In this document: piece after piece, positions 32,654 to 43,739 of the stretch
How positions within the stretch are numbered: the first letter of the stretch is position 1
Layout: every line of letters begins with the position of its first letter
Source: Neurospora tetraspora
Taxonomy: Eukaryota; Ascomycota; Sordariomycetes; Sordariales; Sordariaceae
Length of the DNA: 64,000 nt
Reading direction: 5' to 3'
NCBI RefSeq assembly: GCF_033439725.1
Contig: NW_026944383.1
Location: 7,130,001-7,194,000, forward strand
The notes under the pieces: generated by a model
Told to the model about the DNA's origin: nothing
What the model saw: only the letters and a program-made list of their open reading frames with translations
The model's database searches: none
Position numbers and translations under genes: made by a program

Positions 32654-35042
32654 ATGCCTAGAACGAAAGATGGAAAGATCACAAAACCGACGGGCGAGTC
32701 TCAAGTCCGGAGGAGGGGACGGCCGGCGATAGACTGGACGCCATCACGAAAGAGGAGACTTCTCCGATTGTATCTATGTACTCCTGAGTCCGGCCTGTCG
32801 TTGAAGGAGATCCTTGACCTCCTTGCCGAGGGATCGTTCCAACCAAAGTAGGACATACTCATCTTCTCCTGCCGTTGACCATCAACGCTGACTTGCAATT
32901 TACAGACCTCGACATACACAATGTCTCCTTAACGAGCTTCTATCCAAGTCCTACCGCCAGAGGAGGCCCAAAAACCGAGCGTCGATGGAAAGGCGACTGG
33001 CCTATCTGAGGTCTATGAGGGATGGCCGTCCAGTTGCTGATCCACCCAAGGGGGACGAGATTGACTGTGGCATTCTTCTGGCCAGGAATCCGTCCAAATG
33101 GCGGCAGCAGTCCCCTGGTACCAACTGTCCGACGAAGAGTTTGGGGCGAGAGATGACCCGGCTCAGTATATCGCACCATTTGGGGTTGGAACAGGCGAGT
33201 GCAAGCGATCTGAGCCCGATACCGCCAGGTTCTTCCACAGCAACAAGCTTCGACTCGCCGGAAGCCGAGATGTCTGCCCCTGAGGTACCAGCTTCAACAG
33301 GGAGGATCTTCAAGCACCACTCTAAGACCATCAAGGAGAGGCGATGCAGTCGGGTGGAAAGTTTGAGAGTGAAGCTTCCGGGACGCACTTCGTCATTCTT
33401 GGCCGACGTTGTTAGTCTCTTGAGCGGACTGTCCATATGCTCGAGCAGTAACGCCTCTTCTTGTGCCTCTCCCCATTGGAACCAGCGTTCCTTCTTATCC
33501 AGGTCAAATTCGTCAGCCACGCTATACGAAGGACGAGGGAAGAAGAAGTCTACAATGCCAGAGGGCAAGGCCATGTCTCCTGAAGACCCGATAGACTATA
33601 GCGACAAGTATGTGCAAAACGCCGACAGCCGGGCAAACCAAGAGCTTCTCAAACACTGTTGCAGCAAAAAGGCATGGTGCATCCACAAGCGCATCAGTGC
33701 CGTGTGTTTTGGCAACCGGTCGGCCGATACCTTTGTCTGCGCCGCCGAGGAGGTGAACGACCAGGACGGGCTGGGGAACACCGCACTTCATGTTGCCGCC
33801 CGATGGATAGCTCCCGGGCCCGTCCTCTTCCGGATCATGACGATATCGACAACCATAACCCTCAACACGCCTAACCACCTCAGCGAACTCTTCCTTCACG
33901 TGCTCAACCCTAGATCACTTGACATCAACGAGCTCGCTCACTTCACAAAATATCTCGTCGGCCGGAAGTTCAACTTTTGCCAACTGGACTCTTCCGGCAT
34001 GACATTCATCGAGCGCCTTCTTGCTCGCCCTGACTTCACTATCGAGGCCCTCGAAGCCATCTTCTCCTACCTCCCCGAAGCCACCCGTCTCTTTCTCCTC
34101 AGGCATCCCTCCAGCCCCAGCCTCAACCCTCATCATACCCCTCAACCGCCTCTAATCCAAGCTATCCGGGCTCGTCTAAACGTTATCGAAGGCAACAGCC
34201 TCATCCCCGACCCCTCCCAACTCGAAGCCGCCTCAGCCTACTGCGACTACTTCCTCGCCCGCTACGGCACCGCCTACCGCACCGTCTGGATCAAACCCCC
34301 CTCCCTCTTCTCCCACGTGCCCGTCGACCCTCAAGGGCGCAACAACCTGCACCAAATCGTCGCCTCCCTCAACGTCGGGCGCAACGTGTGCCCGCCCACC
34401 GCCGAAAACCTCTGCTACTACACCCCCCCTTCTTCCACCCCTCCCCCGCCCCCATCCCTCAGCGACACCAGCTTCCTCGACCTCGACCTCGACGTCGTCG
34501 AACCCACCGCCATCATGGCCGTCAACCCGCACCAAAGATCCACCACCACAACCACCACAACCACCAGCCTCTCCTTCCCCCAAGTCCTCGCCCTCGCCCT
34601 AGCGGGCGACGTCCCGGAAGACCCCAACAACCGCGACCTCCCCCACTTCCGCACGCCCCTCATGACCCTCCTCCGCGGTTTCGCCTGGGGCAACCACCAC
34701 CCCCACCCCCACTATCCCCAACGACCATCCGACATGCTAAGAGAATACCTCCACCTCCTGCTCGCGCACGGCGCGCGGCCCGAGCTGGTCGACATCGACG
34801 GCAACAACGCCTTGCATCACGCTGCTGAATTGGGACTGTTGAGTGCCGTGGTGGTGCTGTGCAATCATGATCCGGACTTGCAGAGGACGATGAATCGGAC
34901 GGGCCAGACGCCGTTGGATTTGGCGATTCAGAGGATGAGCGTTAAGGGTTACATGCCGATGACGGAGGGGATGAGGAGGGTGGGGAGGCATGCGGAGGTT
35001 GTGCTGTTTTTGGAGACGGGGGTTGTGATGGGGGATGAGTGA
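32654..35042 (+). CDS. AT-hook/Clr5-like ankyrin-repeat protein
   Basis: Predicted 776 aa from exons 32654-32847 and 32906-35042; the 58-nt intron starts GTAGGA, has a CTGAC branch point and ends TACAG. Residues 19-24 (RRRGRP) form an AT-hook core. Residues 26-95 form a Trp/Arg-rich helical block (WTPSRKRRLLRLYL, LSLKEILDLL) that resembles the fungal Clr5-type N-terminal domain; both suggest DNA or chromatin contact. Ankyrin-type units are visible near residue 353 (GLGNTALHVAARW) and near 694 (DGNNALHHAAELGLLSAVV, followed by NRTGQTPLDLAIQ). Residues 450-600 are Pro- and Thr-rich, including a run of eight Thr, and the DNA there is strongly C-rich. The start has an ACCATGCC context. Target and partners are unknown. 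Confidence 0.85.
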
Positions 35043-35556
35043 GTGAGCGTCTGTCTCTAGGGATTGGGTTGTACGATGATGGCTCTGTTTTTTTTTTCCT
35101 CTCTTTTTGTTTTGGCGTTTTTGTTTGACTGGGTTTGGTTTTCCGTGGATAATGTGTTTTGATGTTGACGTGATAGATGCTAGAACTAGACCTTATACCT
35201 TTGTCGTCCCTCGTTTATATGGACTTTTTAGTTATATAGTAATTATTAATGTAATATAATCGTGGTTTCAAACTCCAACGGCAGACATTTTCTAATGCGC
35301 TCCCACGATCAATGTGGCAACTCCGGCACCGCCGCTGTTATAGAGACTGGGAGGCCTCAGTCCTTCTTGAATAACACTCGTGTCTTGGTTTTGAAACTCC
35401 AAGCCAGGTTGACCGCAAAACGTAATGATATTGTTCCACTGCGGACTGCTCTTCCGTGGTGACTATTCCCACCAAAATTGGTGTCTCCGCACCTTTTCCT
35501 TAACGCCAACATGCAATATAGTAATTCAAATAATCCCCGATCAACGAAATGTTTAT
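35043..35556. other. Convergent intergenic spacer
   Basis: 514 bp between the 3' ends of the ankyrin and deacetylase genes. It contains a T-run near 35089-35097 and AT-rich sequence near 35225-35260, consistent with 3' untranslated regions. No gene seen. Confidence 0.45.
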
Positions 35557-36480
35557 TTACCCCGTCGCCTCCTCCAACAGCTGCGTCACGGTAACAGCTT
35601 TATACCCCCTCCTCTGCATTTCGGGCAACACCTTCCTCAGCATGGGCGGCGTCCAGCTCCTCCGATCATGACAAATAATGATCCCCCCGGGGCTCAGCAT
35701 ACTGAGTATATGCCTCGCATTCAACCACGCATACCCAATCTGCGCATCATGCGGATATATGCTCCCCAACACCAATCTATACCCCAACTTCCTCACCAAG
35801 CTCAACATCCTCTCGCTGAAAAATCCCGATCCAGGCCGGTAATATTTCCCCTCGATGACTTTATCTTCAACGGTCCCTCCTTCTCTTGTTCTTGTATCTG
35901 TTGTCGTATCTGTCCCATCTGTTGTTGTCCCCCCAGCACCAGCTCCAGCACCGGAGCTACCACCACCCGGCCACACCCTCCCCTCAGCTTCATAAGCCCC
36001 CCTAATCAACCCCTCCACCTCCCTCATCTGCCTTTCCAGCTCCTCATCCCCCAACTGCCTCGCCATCTCATCATGCATCCCATGATTCCCCAACTCATGT
36101 CCCTGCCTTACAATCTCCCTCAGTATCTCCTCCCTGCCCCTAACCTGTCCACCAATAACAAAAAACGTCGCGTGCGCGCCGCCGGCTTTCAAAGCAGCCA
36201 GTATCTCTCGCGTATGATCGGACGGCGCATCGTCGATAGTCAGGGCCACGATCTTGCGGTGCGGCGGTAGCCAAAGGCGCCAGAGGACGTCGGTCCAGCG
36301 TTGCGAGAAGTACCGGATCAAGGAGGAAGGGGGTTTGTAGACGGTGTAGAAGGGGAGGAGGAGGATCAGGGGCAGGATGAGAAGGAGGAGGAGGAGGGTG
36401 GCCATGCGGGCGCGGCGGGTGCGGCGGTGGAGGATTTTCGAAGGGAGGGCGGCGAAGAGGCGTGGGAGGAGACGTGGCAT
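35557..36480 (-). CDS. Membrane-anchored NodB-type polysaccharide deacetylase
   Basis: Intron-free frame of 307 aa. Carbohydrate esterase family 4 (NodB homology) enzymes remove N-acetyl groups from chitin-like polymers. Family motifs seen are TIDDAPS (motif 1, aspartate pair), HELGNHGMHDE (motif 2, metal-binding histidines), RPGSGFF (motif 3) and a late GGIIICHD. Motif 1 has Ala where TFDDGP is usual. A basic N terminus followed by a Leu-rich membrane segment at about residues 26-48 suggests a type II membrane protein with the catalytic domain in the secretory lumen or outside the cell. A Gly/Ala/Thr-rich insertion (about residues 165-205) separates motifs 2 and 3. No chitin-binding domain is present. 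Activity on chitin is not proven. Confidence 0.88.
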   Translation of the reverse strand: MPRLLPRLFAALPSKILHRRTRRARMATLLLLLLILPLILLLPFYTVYKPPSSLIRYFSQRWTDVLWRLWLPPHRKIVALTIDDAPSDHTREILAALKAGGAHATFFVIGGQVRGREEILREIVRQGHELGNHGMHDEMARQLGDEELERQMREVEGLIRGAYEAEGRVWPGGGSSGAGAGAGGTTTDGTDTTTDTRTREGGTVEDKVIEGKYYRPGSGFFSERMLSLVRKLGYRLVLGSIYPHDAQIGYAWLNARHILSMLSPGGIIICHDRRSWTPPMLRKVLPEMQRRGYKAVTVTQLLEEATG

Positions 36481-37088
36481 GGCCGTAAGGATAGATGGTT
36501 GAGGTCGAGGTAGGGGGGGTGGGGTTATAGCGCCATTCCCTCGTTCGTTGCAGCTTGTAGTGTGGAGGGAGTAGGTCGAGAGTTTGACGGGAGATATGAT
36601 GAAGCTGATATCGATCGGTGTTTATGTCTGTCGTCTGCCGAGTGTGAAACAAAGGGCCACGATCAAAGAGACGGGAGTTGAATAGGAGAAGCAGCGGAGA
36701 GATGGAGAGACGCGACTCGAGGAGCGGACGCAATCAATTAAACCGATAAGCGATAAGGCCATCAAGGGACCGATCGAGGGGATTGTGGGGTTCATTGTGG
36801 GACCGTGTTGCCGGAGGAGCAACGCTTTCACCGGCAAAGCTCCTGAAGTCGCCGAAAGATCACACACAACTATTAGTGGCAATGCTTCTTCAATTGGAAG
36901 CTAGACTGCGTAAAAGACAGTGTCTCAATGTTTGGACAACCCAATGAACGTGGTATTTCCTTCTCCGAGCCAAAACTCGATATTTTCCTGAACGCCATAT
37001 CCGTATGCCCTTACACATTGTTGCCTTGAACCAAAAGAAACTCCAAAATGCTCCGTTATGCCCAAACCAGAGTACAACATGATGAGTA
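36481..37088. other. Promoter region of the deacetylase gene and 3' flank of PPN1
   Basis: 608 bp between tandem minus-strand genes. The part next to 36480 is GA-rich on the plus strand. No ORF or repeat is called. Confidence 0.4.
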
Positions 37089-39299
37089 TCACGTAAACTT
37101 CTTCAGATCCTCCTTTTCCACCGTGCTCACAAAGGCGTGAGTGAGGAAGTGCATCCATATCTTGTTCTGCTTCTTCTTCCCCTTCTTCTTGTGCTTCTTC
37201 CCACCCTTCTTCTCGTCGTGCAACTCTTCGTCGTCCGAATCATCTTCCGACTCCTCATCGTCATTTGGGTCATCATCACCATCTTCTCCCTCGTCTTCAT
37301 CTTCCACGTCCTCAAAGAGATCCTTATCCTCCTCCTCTTCGTCCTCGGACTCATACGTGACATCCACGCCCTTAGCCTTGCCCTCGTTAGGCTGCTTACT
37401 GATTCGGTACGCAAGATCAACATAGCTTTTGACCGTGAGATCACCCAGCTTGTACAGCTTGTCGTCAAAGGTGCTGTACTCCACCTCGAAGTTGAACTGG
37501 CGCGGGTCGGGCTCTGGGTGGGTGGGCTTCTTGTTGCCGTGTCTTCCTTTTCGCCAGCGGAGAAGCCAATCGACCCATGTCTCATCCTCTTCATTATCAC
37601 TCGACAGCGCAGGACGGTCCTCGGTAGTGATATTGTTGATATGCGTAAGGTTGGCAAAGTACTGAGTGTAGCCGGTCAGCGTAAGGGGCTGTGGGGAGTA
37701 GGCCGGTCCTGGCGGTGAGCTCTTCGCAGGGGGGTGGGGAATGAGGAAGTCGGGCTCTTTGGGCTTAGAGTCACCGCCCTTGTTCTTCTTCCCCTTTTTC
37801 TTCTGGGCGTCGATCTCGTCGTCTTCTTCGGTGTGGGAAAGGTGTCGTCGCTTGAGGTCGAGGTGCTTCTGCCTGTCATTTTGCTCCAGCTCGATTGGCA
37901 TCACGTTCTTGGCTGCGTCCCTCCAAAGGGGCGTGTTCTCCAATCCCGAAGTGTTGTACTCGACGATACGCAGGGCAGGGTAGTAGTTCGGAACGATGCT
38001 GGGGCTGACGAGCGAGAGTGAGTAGCGTTCACCCCACAAGTCGGTCTTCTTCTTCTTGCCCTTCCGTCCCTTCTTGCCTTTCTTCATCTTGCTAGGGCTC
38101 TTAGAGTCGGTGGGAGGTGGTTGAAGTTTTGCCCAGTTCTGGCGCAGCTCTAGGAGGTAGTCAGCTGCTCCCGTGATCGAGAGCTCGTCGTCCATGGCCT
38201 CCCGAGTATCAATGCTGTCATCAGCCAGGCCAGCGAGTAGGCCCACGTTGATGTCGTGCTCATCGTGAATGACGAAATGGTCGATGTTCATATGGCCAAA
38301 CAAGCCGCTAACGACCACATCCCGATACTGGCGGAGCCACAAACTGTACTTTTGCCAGCAATTCTCGTCCCACAGCTTCTTGCTATCTGTCCGCGCAGGA
38401 GGGACATGACCCGTGAGGATAGCCTTCATGCCGCGCTCCCGCATGATCTGGAGCTGGATACGCAACCACTCCATCTGCTTGTATCCAGGCTCACTGGGCC
38501 TGGCGCAACCGTCAGTCCCGGCATTGCGATCGAACAAGTACAGGGTGTTCAGGCTGAACACGGCGAGCCTGTCCGGGATAACCTCGACGTAGAACCATCC
38601 TCCGAACTGGAAGCCATGGCGCTGTTCTTCCGGGATAAAGCGACGCCAAAGATGCGTGTATTGTTGCAGCCAGGGGTTCGGCCCCGGGAGCAGGATGTTG
38701 TGCGGCAATATGTCATTGTTCCCTAGCGTCGGTACAATGGGTATTTCGAGATTTTGGCCGGTCGAATCGGAGAAGAGTTCGGCGATCTTGTCGGCGATCC
38801 AACGATTGGTACCCAAAACTTGGTCGGCACTGCGGGGGATCTCCTCGTCGCTGTCATGGCGGGCGGTATCACCGGTCCAGATGACAAAATCGATATCGTC
38901 TTTGATGTTGGCGGCTATCCAGTCAAAGGTCGCGTTTATGAGGGCGAAGGGCGTGTCGCAATCGGAGACCTCGGCGCCGTAAACGCCGGCAGGCCCTTTG
39001 CCGCGGTGGCAGGCATCGGCTTCGTCTGTGGAGGAGTGCGGCTTGTAGAATTGGTCGGGATGTAAATCTGGTACGACGAAGCGATTAGCTCTGGGTAAAT
39101 TGGAAGGCTGCAATCGATACGCACCAGTGATGTGCAGAAATTTGCCGTGTAGTTTTCGCGGGGCAGCAGAGTTTGCGATGGGTTGTGCGACTGTTGCTGT
39201 CTGTGCAATTGGGATGTTGGATGGGACGGCACCCGGTGGGCTGGCAATGACGCCATGCCACAGGCAGGCCAGCCCCAAAATGCACCGGCTGAGTGACAT
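37089..39299 (-). CDS. ppn1: Endopolyphosphatase PPN1
   Basis: Predicted 717 aa from exons 39299-39125 and 39067-37089. The 57-nt intron (GTGCGT donor, CAG acceptor) is a multiple of three and so is hidden in the open frame. Its removal restores the canonical FLHITDLHPDQFY metal-binding motif at about residue 56, which confirms the splice. Ppn1 is a vacuolar calcineurin-type phosphoesterase that cuts long polyphosphate chains. Further metal-site motifs are VIWTGDTARHD, PTLGNND, ILTGHVPP and FGHMNIDHF. A hydrophobic N terminus (about residues 3-20) is a signal peptide or anchor. The C-terminal third has Lys-rich and long Asp/Glu tracts. Codons upstream of 39299 are in frame but contain no ATG. 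Confidence 0.93.
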   Translation of the reverse strand: MSLSRCILGLACLWHGVIASPPGAVPSNIPIAQTATVAQPIANSAAPRKLHGKFLHITGAYRLQPSNLPRANRFVVPDLHPDQFYKPHSSTDEADACHRGKGPAGVYGAEVSDCDTPFALINATFDWIAANIKDDIDFVIWTGDTARHDSDEEIPRSADQVLGTNRWIADKIAELFSDSTGQNLEIPIVPTLGNNDILPHNILLPGPNPWLQQYTHLWRRFIPEEQRHGFQFGGWFYVEVIPDRLAVFSLNTLYLFDRNAGTDGCARPSEPGYKQMEWLRIQLQIMRERGMKAILTGHVPPARTDSKKLWDENCWQKYSLWLRQYRDVVVSGLFGHMNIDHFVIHDEHDINVGLLAGLADDSIDTREAMDDELSITGAADYLLELRQNWAKLQPPPTDSKSPSKMKKGKKGRKGKKKKTDLWGERYSLSLVSPSIVPNYYPALRIVEYNTSGLENTPLWRDAAKNVMPIELEQNDRQKHLDLKRRHLSHTEEDDEIDAQKKKGKKNKGGDSKPKEPDFLIPHPPAKSSPPGPAYSPQPLTLTGYTQYFANLTHINNITTEDRPALSSDNEEDETWVDWLLRWRKGRHGNKKPTHPEPDPRQFNFEVEYSTFDDKLYKLGDLTVKSYVDLAYRISKQPNEGKAKGVDVTYESEDEEEEDKDLFEDVEDEDEGEDGDDDPNDDEESEDDSDDEELHDEKKGGKKHKKKGKKKQNKIWMHFLTHAFVSTVEKEDLKKFT

Positions 39300-42200
39300 T
39301 GGACGGTGCTGCCTTTGGGACTTGGAGACTCTGAAGACTTTGGAGTCGTACAGAGGAACAAAGTTGAAGATATCCTCAAGGTTAGCAGGTAAAAGGGGCT
39401 CAACTATGCTTTTACATAGTCGGTGGCGTGTTTTGGAAAATTCCTGCAAGTCGGCCGGAGAAAGATTCAGTCAAAGGGAGCCCAAACCAAGACTTTTCGA
39501 CGATCGGTGACCTTCTTCTATTTGACCTTGGCTTGGTCCTTGGCAACTTGGACCCTGAATAGTGGACTGTGGGCATCACTGACCGCAGGGGCCAAGTGGA
39601 AACACCGAGTTGGCATCTGGGGGCTGGAACCTGCCTGACCTCGATTGAATGGATGGGCACCCCAGCGGTCAGGCGCACACTTGCAAGGCATTGAGGTGCT
39701 TTTTTTGCCCTTTTGGTAGTTTGATATAGGATCGTCCTCAATGTGGTCGTCATTCACACGCCTGAGATGCTTTGCTAGGTAGACATCAACTCTGTTAACA
39801 CTTGATCCTTTTCCCATTACTCTTTCCAGTTTGTAGATGCAAGATATCTCTTGAGAAATGAACATCTAGAGGCGGTTCAAATTCCCAAGAAACCAGACAG
39901 ATATCACGACTTTGCTATCGTATAGTCAGTGCGAGGCTTATAAGTCGTACGAGGTCGTACTTCAGATGAAACCTAACACCATCGAAGATGGCCTGCAAGA
40001 GACCAATATCTCTTCAGGATCATCCCCACGTGTAACCCACAGATGATGCGCATTGATGCGCCAGATGTGTCCTCGAGCTGAGACATGGGAGCAGCCTGAT
40101 GAATCTTCTAGAGGCTGCCACTCCGAGTCGTGTGCATTGGTAACTCCGAACGAAGAGGAGAACAGTCAGGCGCCGGCTTGTACATACAAGTGTGCATCGT
40201 AACACCACGGGAATCATGTCCCCGTGAGCAAGCCAAGAAGAGCTGTCAGTTATCTCCGTGGGGTGTAATGGTGTTGTACATCGAGGTTGACTTCTTAATG
40301 TTTGGTGGTGCATCGATCATGAATCCATGGCATTGAAGAAAACTCTCCACTCGACTTTCAGCCCGCAGCACTGCCGCCGTCCATGCCGCTGCCGCTGCCG
40401 CCAGCTCGACGTCGACAGCGCGCGGGGCAAGCACAGTACGATCAACCCTTCACTGTCATTGGACACTGTGTGGTCTCGGCGCCCATATCTTAAAATTTTC
40501 GCGTCGCTCTTTTCTCCTATTCCCTTTTTCTTCTTCATACATATAATCATTTTAACGCAACCGGCGCCGCCTCCAAGGACTTGATTTCCCCGTGTCCTGC
40601 GAGTGCTCATAAATACCAGTTGCTAGAGTAACGCCGAACAGTTTGAGGGAATCCGGAGCAAATGCTGTGATGTTTTCCCATGAAATCCCGGTTACATGCC
40701 CAATCGTCCACTTGATCTTTTTTTTTTTTATGTCTCTCAAGCATGTGATATTGCTCGAGGTATTGCGCGAAAAGAACCGCTCGAAGAAGCTGAATCCGTG
40801 TGCTTCCCTCGTCGTGACCAAGCCCGACCGCTCGACAGCAAGCAGTCAGTGTTTGGCAAGGTCGCATCTGATTCCAGCCAGCCTGCGAACCGGATTGCGT
40901 TCTTGCTCGTGAACGACCGACCGGACAGCTGAGCTTCGGCTTCCCCAATGCGAAGTCCCCAAGCCGTTGTCGTCGACATCGCTTCCGGTCGGCGCTGCCG
41001 AACGGCGACGGTCCCTCCATTGAGATGCGCTCGAAATGCGTACCGTCAATCAGTCACCGAGCTGAGCGCAAGACCTTGTGACATTCAGAACAGCCAACTT
41101 CGTCTCTGGGCCGTTTCCATTTCCCAAGTCATCTATTTCTTGAGATTACCTACTTGTATGTACTGTAGCATCCTGTTCCGGAGGATCGCCCCGACTCGAC
41201 GCTTCGCATCTTGGCAGGTGGTGCCAAAAAAAGACTACACATGGGCTCACCAAAAAACAGTGGGCGTGTATGTACTGTTTTTTTGGCACCACCTGCTTGG
41301 ATACGGCGTGACACCACGAATATCATCCGTAGACGTACCATACATTTAGAAACCACCACATACCTTCAATCGGGACGCCCAGTCAGCCGTTGTCCGCTGT
41401 TGATCAGCTTCTACCCGTCAAGAGAGGCCATTCGCTCCCCATCATATAAAGGCATCTACACAGGAGACACAAATATCATCAGGCCCCAAGCTCGTTTCTC
41501 ATTATCAGGGCTTCTCCTTCGAAATGTTTGGTCACGAAGGTACGCATCAACGAAGTACGTATTTGCGAACTTTTTTCATGACTTCCAAACATTTAGCACT
41601 CGGTACATTATCTCCCTTACCCGGTGTATCTACACATACAATCATCCAAAACTCGGGATACTATCCGCTCTTGCCTACATAACCCAGTGGCCACCGCGGG
41701 ACTATAGCTAGATCGGTGACGGTTGGTGAAGCACTTGTTGAGTGTCTTCTTCTGATCTGCCTGAGGATGGAAGTCTCTCCTTTTCTCACTTCCCTCCCCC
41801 ATTTTCGCTGTTCTGTCTACCTGAATTCCTTCAACTTATTGGATGCATGCTGCGACTATCACTTTGACCCAACACACAAACAAACGCCGGTGACTACCTA
41901 GGCACTCTTATTCTCCGGTTAAGGTCGATAAGACAGCCTTCCCGGTTGCATAGTTGGACCTCCATGTTACTATCCAGCCTTAAATTCCAAACCGAAGAAA
42001 CCGGAGAAGAACTCCCTTCGCAGTGTTTTCCCTTCTTTAGTCTTATATCCAACTTGTAAATTCATAGTCCAACACAACTAGATCAAACTTGGAATTCCAG
42101 CAAGCGAAACACGTGGCTTCGACCCCGGCTTTGTTTTTCAGCTCACTTCTCATAGAAGCTCTCCCTCTTAAACATAAAGCGTCAACTTCCGTTGCACTCC

Positions 42201-42316
42201 AAGAAAAGCAGACGACAATCGATCGCCATTACACACACGCAGACAACTTCAGTCGATACCTACCTACCTCTAACCATCTGCCACATCATCACCACCGCCA
42301 TTACCATTCCTTGAAA
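39300..42316. other. 3-kb intergenic region with one miniature element
   Basis: No convincing gene. The main feature is the 81-bp inverted-repeat element at 41215-41295. A T-run lies near 40718-40729. The last 250 bp before 42317 are CA/TC-rich, like a long 5' leader of the 2EXR gene, and contain out-of-frame and in-frame upstream codons but no better start. Confidence 0.4.
41215..41295. mobile_element. 81-bp miniature inverted-repeat element
   Basis: Perfect 18-bp terminal inverted repeats CAGGTGGTGCCAAAAAAA occupy 41215-41232 and, inverted, 41278-41295. The 5-bp sequence CTTGG directly flanks both ends (41210-41214 and 41296-41300) as a target-site duplication. Inner bases also pair imperfectly, so the whole element can fold into one long hairpin with an A-rich loop. 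There is no coding capacity. The superfamily cannot be assigned from the ends alone. Confidence 0.75.
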
Positions 42317-43739
42317 ATGGCCGCCACAACCTTCCACCTCTTCTCCCACCTCCCCTGGGAACTCCGCGCCCAAATCTGGGAACTCACCATAACCCCACGC
42401 ACAGTGGAAGTCCAATTCCTCGCCAATAAGCCTCAGGACAATCTTCAACTAGTCCAACTCTTCCCACCTTTCTCCTCCTCTGACCCTTTAGCTTCACGTC
42501 GACGACCTCCTCGCCTGTTTTCCCCTATCCCCGTCCCCGCCGCTTTACATACCTGCCGCGAAGCGCGCAAGCACCTCACTTTCGAAGTTGGTTCTTCCCA
42601 TCAAGCTTACGAGCGAACTTTTGAGGCCGATTTACCTCGCTCTGGGTCCCCTCCCAGACCACCCAAACAGCCACGTCGCTACGTTTACGTCAACTTCGAT
42701 TTCGACACTCTCCTCCTCCGCGACGGCACTTCTCTGCATCACTTCGTCTTGTCCCCATTCGTACAACAGCAGGACAACAACAACAACACCCGAATCAAGC
42801 GCCTAGTAATAGAAAGAAACACCGACATGGCCCGCTGGTACTTCCAATCGTCCGAGCCCTCCCTTCTCAAATCCTCCTCCTTTTCTCCTTACCTAGAAGA
42901 CCTGGTGATAATCAGTGATGATACGCGAGATTGTTGGTTTGAAGAGGCCGAGGCTGGCGGCGTCTTCGGCTTACTACTTGCTGCAGCACCTTCATCTTCA
43001 TCTGATTCCGCTCCTCCTGAAAATGGGGACGGAAACGCACCACCTTCCCCCTCAATTCAGAACGAAAATGCAACAACCGCAACCGCAACCGCAACCCCCT
43101 CAAAACCAAAACTCACCGTCACCCGCTACCCCACCCTCCTAGATTACCAACTCTCTGAAGCCTGGCGACCACTACTAAAGACACAGATAAAGAAAGATGG
43201 GGAGAGGAGTTGGTAAGATAGATGGAGGAGGAGACGATTAGACAGGTGGAGGAGACGAGACGAGCGTTGGAGGGAGCATGCAGGCTGATTTGAGGAGCAT
43301 GCAAGCTAGTTTTGGATCTGGATCTTCTACATCCGGATTAGGAGGGTTAGCAGGAATGATGACCACGCTGGGCGTCCCCGGCGTCGACACCAGCGCAGCA
43401 ATTCGAGCAATGGAAGGACAAATGGAAGCTCTTCGAACGGCATTGGGAAGCCCAGGGGATATCAGAGCTAGGGTCAGAGCGGATATAGAAGCCAATACAC
43501 GACCGAGTGTTGGGAGTTCATGGTTGAGAGAATTTGGGATTGATGTCGAAGCACCGGTGAGAGCGATGGAAGATAATCAGATGAGGATGATGAGAGAGGC
43601 GGAGGTGAATATGGCGGCGATGCAGAGGGAGGCGGAGGCGGCGAGGAGGGGAAGAACAGAGGGTATAGCGGCGGGACTAAGAGAAGAGACGCAGAGAAGG
43701 AGGGAAGCTGATGCGAGGATGGAAGAGGAGGCTGTGTGA
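42317..43739 (+). CDS. 2EXR-domain protein with Ala/Met/Arg-rich tail
   Basis: Proposed 441 aa from exons 42317-43212 and 43310-43739. The 97-nt intron starts GTAAGA, contains GGCTGATTTG as branch region and ends GCTAG, and the phases match. Without splicing the protein stops at 43216 with 299 aa. The N terminus HLFSHLPWELRAQIWEL is the start of the fungal 2EXR domain, continued by ALHTCREARKHL and YVNFDFDTLLL; its function is unknown. The tail after the intron is helical and rich in Met, Ala, Glu and Arg. Recognition of the domain is firm; the splice to the tail is inferred. More coding-like sequence follows the stop (see 43740-44127). Confidence 0.7.

Noticed and set aside
35425-36270. 281-codon plus-strand frame opposite the deacetylase
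   Set aside because: Pro/His/Leu-rich antisense shadow of a CDS with clear NodB motifs.
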